DNA of 64,000 nucleotides from Chlorokybus atmophyticus (lineage: Eukaryota > Streptophyta > Chlorokybophyceae > Chlorokybales > Chlorokybaceae): assembly GCA_009103225.1 (NCBI GenBank), contig RHPI01003156.1:1201339-1265338 (forward strand), read 5' to 3'. Below, one piece after another: positions 25,312-36,826 of the stretch (position 1 is its first letter; the number at the start of each line of letters is the position of its first letter). The notes under the pieces are model-generated. The model was not told the DNA's origin and did not search any database. It saw nothing but the letters and a program-made list of their open reading frames with translations. A program made the translations under genes and the position numbers.

Positions 25312-27269
25312 GCATGCACAGACATTCACAACTCCACCACACACATGCATACACATGTTCATGCACACGACTTACAATTTACCGACCTGTGCGCAGTGGG
25401 GCCAAGTGGGCGCAGGCTGCCACCACTGGCAGCCGAGAATATATCACCCTGATGTGCGCCGTCACTGGAGGTGGCCTCGATGTCCCTCCTCTCGTCATCA
25501 TTAAGGGGCAACGTTTGACAGTGGATGTCAAGGACTTTGATGTACCTGGAGCCAGATTTGCAGCCCAGGAGAATGCTTGGATGACCACCGACATTTTCGA
25601 AATCGGGATCAGAAAGCTGGCGGAGTGGATGCCAGGTGGAGTGAGCCCCACGAAGCCTTCACTGTTAGTGGTGGACGGGCATGTGAGTAGATACAATGCA
25701 TGATCCGCTACGCTCAAGACAAGGGCTTGCACATCCTCATCCTTCCACCCCACACCACGCATAGCCTTCAAGTACTAGATGTATCCTGCTTCCACCCTTT
25801 CAAGGAAGCCTACAGGAAGAAGTATAAATTGCGCCAGGAGACCAGGTACAAGCATGAACTCAGTCGCAAGGAGTTTTTGAGGCTGCTTGTGAAGCCTTAT
25901 TACGCTAGGTTATCTCCTGCCAACATCATCGCTGGGTTCCGCGCATGTGGGTTATAGCCACTCAACATGCATGCACTCGACAAGTACGTCACAAATGCCC
26001 CCCCACCCCCTCCTGGCCTGTCATGCCTGCTGGACGCAATTGAGAAGGGCGATGAGGATGTGGACAACGACAACAACAACAACAACAGCAATGCGGACAA
26101 CAGCAACAACAACTACACTGCAGAGGAAGGCGCCACAAACTCTGAAGCAACAGCAAAACGCAAGAGAGGTTTCAAAACCTCGCAGCTGCTCGCCAGCGAC
26201 GAGATCGTTGAAGCGCTTGAAACACAGGATGCAAAAAAGGCAGATAAGGAGAGAGCAGTTCAAGCACGCAAGGCAGCAGCCAAGACTCGCAAAGAAGAGG
26301 CAACAAAAGCACAAGCAGCAAAGGCAGAGCGTGTGCAAACCAAGAAGAAAACAAGCTGCCTTGAGAAGATTGCTATTTGAGACAGAGAAGGCAGCAAAGA
26401 AGCAGGCCAAGCTGGACGTTGAGAGAGAAAGACAACAGCAACAGCAAAAGGCGCAACAAAAAGCACAGCAAGCAGAGAGGCAAGGGAGAGAACAGCAAAA
26501 GAGGCAACAGACCTGATCATGCGGTATGAGTGGGATCTAATGCAATGCAACAACCAGCTTGGAGACCCCCTGTGGGATTACGCTGAGGAGTTCTCCTAGC
26601 GCCACCTTGGCCTTGATCCAGCCCCCAACGCAGCAGCGAAGGAGGCAGGCCTCCGCTGGAGACAGAAGCGGAAGCGCCAGCAAACCAACACCCACACACC
26701 ACCCTAGACTATTAGCCTAAGCTGCTAGGCATAGGACACTAGGACCATTCTTGTACATACACATGCACGCATGATTGTGTGACCTGCGCTTGCTGTCGCC
26801 TATGCCCGCATGCATGCTGCCGCTCACGAGCACAACACCAGCAACAACCTTGCAACTCCCGCCACTTTTGCGGCAAAACTTGGCGGTTGCGCAAAGGCTG
26901 CAGCTCAATGGCCTGCACACAACCCCTATCACAGCCTGCCTCTCAGCCTGCACTTGCTGGCCACAGCCACTTCACAATGGCTGCGGCCAGCAAGCTGATG
27001 GGACTCAAGAAAGGCTTACTGCGCCTGTCAGCCTTTCCCGAGTCCCCAAATTAGGGCAAACTCACTTCAGGGGTCAGACCCCTTTGGTAGCCTACTTTGG
27101 CGCCACATAGCTGACGCAAATACTGCGCCAAAAAATATAAAAGAATAACCACTTCGTAGCCTATAAACGCAGCTACACATCATATATACACATCACCGCC
27201 AACAAATGAGCCAATCAGGAGCTACAAGCTTGAAACCTCAATTCATCCCCAAATTAGGGGACTTGACCC
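23664..27269 (+). mobile_element. pogo/Tigger-like DNA transposon 1, complete ends, TA duplication
   Basis: The element spans 3,606 bp. Its left end reads TA|GGTCAAGTCCCCTAGTTTGG at 23,662 onward. Its right end, reverse-complemented, reads TA|GGGTCAAGTCCCCTAATT, with TA at 27,270-27,271. The ~23-bp terminal inverted repeats differ by one base and one indel. TA duplication is the hallmark of the Tc1/mariner/pogo superfamily, in agreement with the transposase inside. Extra subterminal copies of CCCCTAATTTGGGG-like sequence lie at 23,688-23,708 and 27,041-27,056, probably transposase-binding sites. Confidence 0.85.
24445..26516 (+). pseudogene. Decayed pogo/jerky-type transposase of transposon 1
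   Basis: The N-terminal piece MDEEIQRAVASIKQGCMNVS continues through DAVKDLGIPDTTMRRFVAQ, a psq-type helix-turn-helix. Further exons give a CENP-B-like second DNA-binding part and a DDE superfamily core. The three catalytic aspartates are in ITSADEVGIKP (about 25,150), LLVVDGH (about 25,670) and HSLQVLDVSCFHPFK (about 25,765). The tail is Lys/Gln/Ala-rich. Damage is clear: an in-frame TAA near 24,937, a frameshift just after VVDGH near 25,705, and an in-frame TAG near 25,955 before PLNMHALDKYV. An intron near 25,230-25,395 contains a CA tract. It is therefore non-functional as written. Confidence 0.8.
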
Positions 27270-27531
27270 TACCTCTTGTTTTGCGACAACACTACAATTT
27301 TATTGCGCATTGTTGAAAATTTGATAGACCCACAAGTGCCGTTTTGCCGCCGCCACCGCCTCTCCAGACATTATAAGACAATAATTCGGTTGCGAGACGT
27401 CGTTGCTATCAGCCGCCATCAGTGACCAGAGTTACCACGGTTACGGTTACGGGCTCAATTACGGTTACGGTTACGGAAAAGGCGGCCACACGCGCTACGT
27501 GCATCACATTCATAGTATACGTCACACCATG

Positions 27532-27595
27532 TGACGCCAAATGCACTTAACGGAAAAAGACGAACGATTTCCGCCATTGCGATATATTACAATTA
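27532..27595. repeat. 64-bp repeat, copy 2 (identical to 18,260-18,323)
   Basis: It matches copy 1 exactly. Here both flanks are normal sequence, which favours this copy as the authentic one. Confidence 0.9.
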
Positions 27596-27598
27596 ACC

Positions 27599-28012
27599 GC
27601 GGTGCCTGAATATCATACGATCTCACGTAGGTGACACTCACAAAGCCGCCTTATTTGTGCATTAAACACGCACGTTAACATACATGCGGCGTCTCAGTAC
27701 ACGGCGGCGTTACATCACGATGTACATCACGTCACGCGGCGCGGCAAACTACATCTAATTACATGGCGGCATCACATTATAACTTTAATATACACACATG
27801 TTAAGGTAAAGATTAAGCTACAATTTGAGACAATCAGTATCCACCGTTGCTATAGATCACAGTGGACCACGGTGCCTGCGCACCGTACGATCAAAAGTAG
27901 GCAGCACAGAAGACGCCTTATTAGTGCACTATACACACACGTTAAGATAGACGCGCCGTTTTAGGTACACGGCGGCGTCACATCACGGCGCGCATCACGT
28001 CACGCGGCGCGG
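27599..28012. repeat. Diverged tandem duplication, two ~145-bp units with 270-bp period
   Basis: Unit 1 (27,599-27,744) and unit 2 (27,869-28,012) share GGTGCCTG, ATACGATC/GTACGATC, GCCTTATT-GTGCA, CACACGTTAA, TACACGGCGGCGT and CATCACGTCACGCGGCGCGG in the same order with scattered changes and indels. The purpose is unknown. It could be an internal part of an older element. Confidence 0.75.
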
Positions 28013-28197
28013 AAAACCTAGATTTTAAACTGGAGGTGAGCATAAAAATAGTACCATTTGCACAAGATTACAAATAGTCCACTGCATTTATCTACCTCTG
28101 TGCTGGATGAACCCATCATGCAACTCCCTCACCAATTTGCGGTCACTTACCGTATTTACCCCAATAGAGTCCCCCGGGTTTTATACTAGCCCCCCCT

Positions 28198-28300
28198 CGA
28201 TTCTGTTTGGGGGGACTGTATACCGGGGGGGACTGTGTTGGGGTGGGGGGGGATTGAATTGTGTAGCTGAGCACAGCATAGTCCCCCCTAGTTACGTCAT
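28198..28300. repeat. Left subterminal G-rich hairpin region of transposon 2
   Basis: CCCCCCCTCGATT is followed by GGGGGGACTGT, GGGGGGGACTGT and GGGGTGGGGGGGG runs. A matching arrangement is at 31,385-31,478 near the right end. It has hairpin and G-quadruplex potential. Confidence 0.6.
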
Positions 28301-29198
28301 CTTAGTGTCTAAGTTACTGTGTTCGTCGTAACTGGCGAGCATTTTAGCGCCACAACAGGCAGTTTGGCGGCGAGGTTGTTGACGTGGGCGGCGCTGGCGT
28401 CAACATGGTGGGGGCGAGAGCTGCCAGGCAAGCAGCACGCCACCATCTGGAGAGAGAAGCCGCTGCTGCTGAAGAGGCCGCTAAGATAGCCGCAGAGGCG
28501 GCAGCAAAAGTACTTGAGGCAGCATCCAGGCTCGCTGCAGAGCCAACAGCCGAGCAGCTTGACGCTGGTGGTGAGCGTCCCACAGGTGTGCAGAAGCGCA
28601 TCAATGCTGCTCGCACCAACAATGGGCAGACCAGAAGATACAAGCGGCGGGCATTTGCATGCCATCAAAAGGTACAATCACTGATAAATGAGACTGTGGG
28701 GTGAGAGCGCGTGTGTGTGGGTGCGTATGTGTGCGTGTGTGTGCTGATGTGTGCTGATGTGTGCATGTTTGTTTGTTGTGTGCTCTGTGCGTGTGTATGT
28801 GCATGCTTGCAAGCGTGCGCACGTATTTGTTACTGGTGCAGTAACACCCTGAGTGCATGCAGTGTTACTATCTGCACGTATGTACATGGCAGCGCAAGTT
28901 TATTGATATTGCCAAGCATCTTGGCATCAAACGAACTGAGCGCGAGCACGGCAGTCATGCTAAGAGCTTGCGGAGTTGGTTGAAGAAGGAGCGGGAGATC
29001 AAGTCCGCTTGTGCAAGTGATTGTAGGTTGAAGGGTGCGGGGAGGTCACTCGCACATCCAGAGCTGGACACTCTTCTGTACAACTGCATTGTTGATAAAA
29101 GATCGCGTGGGCTAGGAGTTACTCAAGGCATGATAAGGGTACGTGCACGTGCATGTGGTACAGTTGCTGGCATGCGAGAAACCCCCCACACACACGCG

Positions 29199-29248
29199 AA
29201 CGCTGGCACAAGGAGTACGGCATTGGCATGTGCCCTTGTGCCAGCGTT
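29199..29248. repeat. Perfect 15-bp inverted repeat inside the transposon 2 intron
   Basis: AACGCTGGCACAAGG at 29,199-29,213 pairs exactly with its reverse complement at 29,234-29,248 around a 20-nt loop. Confidence 0.85.
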
Positions 29249-29259
29249 TGTGTGCATGC

Positions 29260-29800
<541 letters not shown>

Positions 29801-31689
29801 AACAGAAATGACACGCACCAGCACATCAATTGCTCAATTAGCGTTTGTGTGCGTGGATGCGCAGCTCGAGGCAAAGTGGCTGGTTTCTGAACACAATGCC
29901 AACATTAGCAAGAATGAGAGCAAGTGGAAATTGAAGGTCTCCCTTAATTGGGTTGTCCGCTTCATGGCACGCAAAGATTTAGCATGCAAAGACTTACCGT
30001 GCGCGCACCAAAGTTGGACAGAAGTTGCCTCGAGATCTGGAGCAGAAGGTGGAAGGGCATCATATGTTCATCACTCTCATGCGAGAGCGGCACAAGTACG
30101 CGTCCAGTTAGGTGGTGAACATGGACGAAGTACCGGTGACGGTTGACATGCCCGCCACTCGTACGGTCAACCAACAAGGAAGCCGCACCGTCACCATGAA
30201 AACAACAGCTTAGTCATGCATGCACATGCAATCAAGCAAAAGTTGCAAGCGGAATTCAGGTCAACATGTATGGCGTGGCCTCACATACATTAAACAGGTG
30301 CTGAAAAGAAGAACATTACGGCTGTGTTAGCATGTGCCCTGGACTGCACTAAACAATCGCCAGACGTCATTCTTAAGCGCAAGACTTGACCTTCCGATCT
30401 GGTCGTGCCGGATGGGGTGGTAGTGTGGGCGATTGATGCGGGATGGATGGATGAAGCACACACTCGCGAGTGGGTGGAGGTGGTGATGCGCAAGCGCCCA
30501 AAGCGGGTGTTTGGCACAAGAGCATTGCTTGTTTGGGATTCCTTTTCGGCACACAGATGTGACTCTGTGAAAGCAGCAACGCAGGCCGCCAGCATCGATC
30601 AAGCTATTATTTCGGGTGCACGCCTATCCTTCAACCCCTAGACGTAGGGGTGAACAAGCCGTTCAAAGACATGTTGCGCGCCAAGGTGAGTTGCTTGGGT
30701 ATGCATGCATCAACGGTGTGAGGTGTGCACATTTGTGCTAGTGTGTGATGCTTCAAATGGATGTGTGCAGCTTTGCATGTGCTGCTCACTCAACCATGAT
30801 TGCCATCTTGTGGTAAATGCTGATACTTGATGTTTGCAGTGGGCGTTGTGGATGGCAAACCCCGCCAACCATTCATACACTGCAGGTGGCAACCTACGGC
30901 ACGCGGACTGGTCAACTGTAGTGTCGTGGGTGCTTCAGTGTTGGGAGGAGTTGTCTGTTCAGACCATCATCAATGCCTTCAAGAAGGCGGGCATGTGTGA
31001 AGATGACTGGACACCGGAGCAGGCTGCCGAGGGCAATGATATTGACGAGGTTGTCGCAAAGAGGAGTTGCCATTGGAGGTGCAGGAAGAGCGCACCATCG
31101 ATGAGCTTGAGAAACTGCGTGTGCGCGATGAGGCCAATGCGGCAAGAGCCTCACACATCGTGCTATCAGATGACGATGAGGGTGACATTGATAGCATGTG
31201 TATCAGTAGCGATGAAGATGCGGTGAAGGATGATGGCGATGACTCTGATGATGATCTGTGAGTAGTGCAAGTATTGGTATTAAGTTGTTGCTATGTGTGA
31301 TTTACACGCACATGCGCATGCGCACGCACACGCACGCACACAACGCGTGGTATAATGGCAACACAGTCCCCCTTAGGGAGGACACAAAAATGGAGGGGGG
31401 ACTCTAACGTCCAAACACAATCCCCCCCTCGATTTGGGGGGGGGGGGATTGTTTTTTGGGGGGGACTGTATTGGGGTAAATACGGTACATCATACGTGAG
31501 TGCTGTCATCAGTGGCAAGGTAATGATGCTGTCTGTGGTTCTCTCATTACTAGAACAGCAAGAGTTCAAGTACAGCTACAGACTTTGCTTCCTGCCTACC
31601 ACCACACACACCTGCCCACACGAGCACACGTGCATGTGTGACCCGGCAGCAGCCGCCAGTGCAGCGTCCGCCTCGGATGTCGATGCTGA

Positions 31690-32061
31690 CGTCTGGACGG
31701 GTCCCCAGCCTGGCACGGCGGCCACCACCGCCGCTCCTCGCTCCAGGACGGTGAGGCCTTGCGCCCGCTGTAGCGCGCAGGCCACCCGCTGCCCATAAAG
31801 TGCCCATAAGGTGGCCTGGCAGGCGGCGCAGCGGCAAGTCGCGTGCAGCTATTGCATGGCGAGCGCAGGTGTCGATGACGTCGTGGAATGCCCTGCCGAG
31901 GGTACCGTGGGTCTCAGCTGCCAGGGGATGGAAAGTGTCGGTGGCCGGGTGATCGTGGTATTCTCGCCGCTTCGCCTGCTCCGCCTGCTCCGCCGCACGT
32001 GCTGCTCCGCCCTGTTGCTCACCGCTCGCAGTGATGGTAACATCCAGCAACATCCGTGTAT
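31690..32061 (-). pseudogene. LINE-type retrotransposon relic, C-terminal end
   Basis: The minus-strand frame from 32,053 reads LLDVTITASGEQQ, then AKRREYHDHPATDTFHPL, ETHGTLGRAFHDVIDTCARH and, in a shifted frame, RVACALQRAQGLTVLERGAA and VAAVPGWGPV. It is colinear with the plus-strand relic at 3,483-3,870. The FHPLAAETHGTLG element resembles the F-x-P-x-x-x-E-T-x-G motif that follows the RT domain in LINE proteins. It starts about 200 bp from the right end of transposon 2. Confidence 0.7.
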
Positions 32062-32853
32062 CTCAACCCGGTAGTTCTGCGCAGAGTTGAGACGATTGCT
32101 GAGCCCTAGGCGTACAGGAGGATCTGGCGGCCAGTGCTTGGTTTCTATGTCATCTGTCAGGTCCCAAACTGCCAGCTGCCTTGCCATCAAACAAGTGGTG
32201 ACACATGCAGCTACTGGTGGCCTGTACTTTGTGCCAGTGGTCAGTAGCTGTGACAACGTTGCTGATTGAATCAATGCAATATCGCAGCCCACAACATGCT
32301 CAAGTTGTCGATGCGCATGACATGCCAGATGCGGTGCATAGCAATTGCACTGTGCGTCCAAGAAAGCAATTTGCGCCGTTAGCGTCACGCGGTTTGGCAC
32401 AGCTGACCTGTTGCAGACTTGAACAAGGGTATTCTGATACTTCCAGTGCACAGTGAGTTCTACAAAGGATGCCCGCGGGTGTTCTGGCAGAATTGGTGTT
32501 GCAGCGGCTATGCACCCTGGCAGATTAAGCAGGTCAGCAACTTCACTTGGGAATACACAATGTATCATCAACTTGTTTGTGGTGGAAGTGCGGCGTGTAG
32601 TAGGCAGGTGCAGCGCCGCCTTCTTCAACTGTTTCTGTAGCGCCCGTACTTTTGGTGCCTGCAGACCTAACTGCGGGGTGTTTGTTCTACAGCAAGATAA
32701 GCAGGCAAAACAAATTACGTTCACTGTATGCAGCCAACATACTGGCACCGAATTTACCACATTGCATGCAACTCTGCAGGTAACGTGACCGGCGTATGTA
32801 GTCATGATAAGCATAGTGATGTGGCAAGCGGGCTTGAACAGGCATGGCAACAT
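31849..32853 (-). pseudogene. Unexplained 334-codon frame, possibly upstream part of the same LINE relic
   Basis: This minus-strand frame is uninterrupted for 1,005 bp, long for this window. Its C-terminal third overlaps the LINE relic in another frame. Its middle reads FVELTVHWKYQNTLVQVCNR, then DIALIQSATLSQLLTTGTKY and RPPVAACVTTC. I do not recognise it with confidence. A G-T-K-Y-R-P-type phrase occurs in some retroelement proteins, so it may be the N-terminal continuation of the relic joined by a frameshift near 32,060. It could equally be a chance frame. Confidence 0.3.
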
Positions 32854-33048
32854 ATGCGACAGGCTCTGTGGCGTATTGCAAGACTTGTATATTTGAGAAC
32901 AGGACGAGCTTGCACAATATCAACATGCATAATTTATACATCATGGGGAAGAAAAGTGCCCCAGTACTATACACGCCCACTAGGTGAAGGCAGCGCACTA
33001 TCCACCTCCCAACACAATCTATAAGAGAGCGCACTTACACGTAAACAA

Positions 33049-35708
33049 CTATCGCGACTGGACCAGCACATCAACGGGACCCTTGGGCTTCAGCACAAAG
33101 CTGGCTTGAACCTCAAGAGGTGTGTCTGATATCAACTTGAACGTGTAGCGTTGGTACAACCGAACAAGAGTCAACTTCGCCTCTTGCATGGCAAACTTCC
33201 AGCCTGCCAACACCACGAGGTCATCTAGGTACCTGATTACTGACCATAATAGTGTGCGAGGTGTTGTTTTTGCAGAACAGAGTAGTACAAAGATGTACAG
33301 CACACTTACCAATGCACATGCGCGCGCCAACACCAAAGGGTATCCAAGTGTAAGGGGAGACTTCTTTGCCAGGCAGGAACCTTTCTGGTATAAAGGCGTC
33401 TGGATTTGGGAAATACTGCGGATTGCGCTGAACAGCATATATTGGGACGAAGACGCTCGTGCCTTTTGGTATATGGTACTTCCCGATAGTTGTGTCTGTC
33501 TCTGCCCAACGCATGACCAACAGGCCCGGCGGGTACAGGCGCAGGGTCTCCTTGATCACACAGTCCACATACGGGTACTTGGACTCAATGTCTTCATATG
33601 TCACAGCGCTGTTGCGGCCGGCTGCATCAATCTCAGCAAGCAGCTTGGCCTCCACTTCAGGATGCCGAGACAGCAAGTCAACAGCAAACGCAAGCGTGTC
33701 TGCGATGCGCAGCTAAGAATCAATGGCTGCCAAACCAACTTGATGAACAATAAGGATTTAGTGTTGGCCACTCACTTGCGGTTGTCTCGAAACCAGCTTG
33801 AAGGAACTCATACGCTTGCGCCTGGCACATGTAGTCAGAATAGTGTCACATGAGAACTGCAAGTCTTTGTTGCAACCATGACATTCCGTTTTTGCAGTGG
33901 TATGGACAAAAAGAATGCGTTACCCGAAGTTCCTTCTCGCTGAACGGTCGATCTGCTGCTTTGTTGTGGCCGCGAAGGAGCAGGGATAGGAAATCAAACT
34001 TAGACCCTGTAAGGATGCAATGCATCATCAATAATGAGGATGCAATGCATCGTCAGTACTGATGATGCACTTTACGCTAGGATGTACCACGGGGAAGTTA
34101 CTACTTGAACAGCCAAGCAATCAAGTCAAATCAACAATCACAACCAGAGAGCTTTTCGTTGCATGTGTAGCAAGCCTTTCAAGTTATCCAACACAGCTGC
34201 CCCAATTGCGTACCTCTATCTGTGTCGGTCGCTCGCTGGCGTACCACCTCACCTGACTTGCTCAAAACAAACAAGCGAGCAAGGTTGGCAGCGTGTGCAG
34301 TTGTCCAAGGTAGCATGCGGTTGACCAGCATCAACATGCCACCTGCGCATCACACATATGGTCATGCCCAACAGCATTTGTGAACCCTCATGTTGACTAA
34401 CTGCATGCCAGCTGCATTCGCTTACCAATGGGCCGGCACACGACAAGTGCCAACAATGCAAGGTTGGCGCCGCGCGCCACTGAACTGGAGTCTATGATCT
34501 TGGCTGTTGCCTCTGCCAGCGGCCGTGCAGATGCATCCTTTGCAAAGTCTATGCCAAATGCGCTGGTGCCAATCACCTGCAAGCATGCGAACACCGTTTG
34601 GTTCTTGGCATGTCAACGGCTGCCTGCCACAAATAAGAATGCATTGTGCAGTATTGAGCTGCTCGTAACCTGCAAAGCGAGCTGCTTGAAGTGATCGCTT
34701 ATGCGCACAGGCTTGTCGGAATTGGCATGTGCCAATGCTTCAACGACTGCATCGGCTGCACTGTTCATCAGCGAGCTGAACTGCTTCAGCCGTTCGGTGT
34801 GAAACATTGGCACCACCGCGCTTCGTGCGCTCTCCCAGTATTTCCCACTGCAACCAATGTCTTGTTAAAGTGACTGCAATTCGCTTCGATGCGCGCATGT
34901 GTGCTTGTATGCATATATGTGTGGGCGCGTGTGTGTGTGCATGTGTGCGTGCGTGCGTGCGTGTGCAAGTGTATGCGCAGCTGCTTACCGGCTCATGAGC
35001 ATACCCATCGACGTCTCTGGTGGTTCCCAGTAAGGCATGGGACCCACACGGTCTCTGAAGGTCTTTGAGTCCAGGCCAACAGTCTTGATGAACTCTGGCG
35101 ATGTGACAATGGCAACAACTTGCGTGCCAAAGGCGTACTTGTAGATCGCACCATAGTCTGCAGTCCACTTCCTGCTTACGACTGTTGGTCATTTGGCAAA
35201 CAGCTCAACACGTCATGCAAAAGGCCAGTGCGTTGACAGAGAAGCTGCTAGTCAAGACATGTATGCACGAACACTGCACAACTGCATGCACACCAACGCG
35301 CGCATGTATTCTGCAACTACAGCACGTCTGTAACCGTACGCAACTACCTTCTGAGCAGTTATAGGGTCCAAACCTGTGCATTTCATGTGGTTTGTAGCGA
35401 ATGTATTCGGGCAGGTTGCCGAGTAGCCAGTGCGGCGTGGGTCCAGGCAGGCCGGGCAGCTTGAATCGGGGCAGAAAGCCGTACACGACCACTGTTGCAA
35501 TGACAGCAGAGAGACAAGCGGTGACCCATGCGGCCGGCGTCAAAGCCACGGGAACAGAAAGCCATGTGAAGAGCAGCGCGAGCGCCGGTGCCAGCGGCGC
35601 GTATGTGAGCAGCAGCTGGCCAGGCAGGGTTGTGTTAGGGAAGGTTGGCCAATTGAAAATACATGTATGTACTTGATTGCATGCAAAGCACATGCTTGCC
35701 AAGAACAT
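33049..35708 (-). CDS. Cytochrome P450 monooxygenase
   Basis: A multi-exon minus-strand gene. The N-terminal part has two hydrophobic stretches ([20 protein letters not shown] and WVTACLSAVIATVVVYGFL) and then the proline hinge LPGLPGPTPHWLLGNLPEY, so it is membrane-anchored, probably in the ER or plastid envelope. The I helix reads FLQAGFETTA near 33,800, the K-helix ExxR is ETLRLYPPG near 33,545, the PERF motif is FIPERFLPG near 33,360 and the heme loop is PFGVGARMCIG near 33,310, with the cysteine that ligates iron. The stop is at 33,049-33,051. The general look (DRVGPMPYWEPPETSMGML, KYHIPKGTSV) is nearest, from memory, to the CYP3/CYP5/CYP711-like group, but the substrate cannot be inferred. 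The first exon is uncertain. I chose Met 35,708; Met 35,786 or an upstream exon are alternatives. Confidence 0.9.
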
Positions 35709-35789
35709 CTGGGGCACAATAGCCGGCGCTCTACTTGTATCAATGCGATTGGACAACATAACCAACAAGGAAGGAGGACAAACCACATA

Positions 35790-36537
35790 GCCACCTGTCT
35801 GTGCATGTAGCTATCAAGTTTGACAACATGTCCTGTCTGGCTGTGCCTCGAGCCAACTGTGCCCCAAGCCATCATGTAGCTGGACGCCGGCTGCATGCAT
35901 GCAACATGTGGTATAGAGATTGCCTTGCCTAGTGTCTAGCATGCATGATTTCTATACTGCATATGAAGTTGGGTAGTGAGGACTGCGAGATGCATGCACA
36001 ATCACACAAGCACTTTAAGACATGCATGTGAGACTTTATGGTATGGAGCCACATCACCAGGTGTGCAACTAGTCTGCAGAAGAATTTAACACGTGAAGGA
36101 AACGCAACTGCTAGCATACACGTCAGCGCACTCAACAGCAAGAGTGCTGCAGAAGGAACTAAGCGACTGAGCTCTTGTTGCTGTTGCAGCTGTACAAAGC
36201 TAAGCTAACAAACTCAGCAGGAAGCATCCTACGTTAGCCTAGCGTTGCAAGCGTTGAGCCTGCGTCATTACTACATGAAAGCTGCTTAGGCGGGATGTAA
36301 ACTGCGCAAGCTCAGCAAGCAAAGTCCCAACAACCGCGAAGATGGCTCTGCGCCAACGGCGACAACTCCAAGGCCCACAGCACTCACCTCACTGGTCTTC
36401 CTCATCGTCATACAGTCAATTGGCTGCACCGGCTCTTGATTGCGACTGTTGTGCTTACAGCCACAACCAGCTCAACGTCCCACCTATGCCGCCGCCAATT
36501 TTGCCGCCGCCACCGCCACCGCCACCGCCGTCTACGC
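35790..36537. other. Intergenic, no gene seen
   Basis: Anonymous sequence upstream of the P450 gene. CCGCCACC repeats at about 36,490-36,535 give proline runs in one frame only. Confidence 0.5.
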
Positions 36538-36690
36538 TGCAGCAGTGCCTATAGGCAACGTGTCGCTTGCGCGCTTCGAAAAGCGCAGGCCGTAGCTGTC
36601 CTGGACAAGGCAGCGGCCATGACGGACACGACACGAAGAGCGGACGCGATGTGGGCGACCACGACGTCAGAGACCTTCATGACGACATAG
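36538..36690 (+). pseudogene. Short LINE relic (third copy of the ACAL-AQ module)
   Basis: The frame YRQRVACALRKAQAVAVLDK then AAAMTDTTRRADAMW aligns with RVACALQRAQGLTVLERGAA of the 31.7-kb relic and TCALQQVQAIPILERGAA of the 3.7-kb relic. Only the last module is preserved. It lies just 5' of the ASNSD1-like gene. Confidence 0.5.
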
Positions 36691-36826
36691 TCATACAGTA
36701 GAATAATAATCGCTTGTGTTAGCTGGTTGGTTGGTTATTCTGTATTGACCTCGCACACTGCCGTTGTGGCCTTTTGCAATATAGTCCCTGTTGAGTGTTG
36801 TGCTGCTTCTCGGCGGCGGAGGCGGC

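Larger units (their letters stand above)
27270..28149. other. Spacer between two transposons, repeat-rich
   Basis: Less than 1 kb separates the two DNA transposons. It holds TTACGG-type short repeats (27,435-27,480), the second copy of the 64-bp repeat, and a diverged tandem duplication. No coding sequence seen. Confidence 0.6.

Noticed and set aside
25947-26516. Gln/Lys-rich frame as a separate gene
   Set aside because: It is the shifted reading of the low-complexity tail of the decayed transposase.
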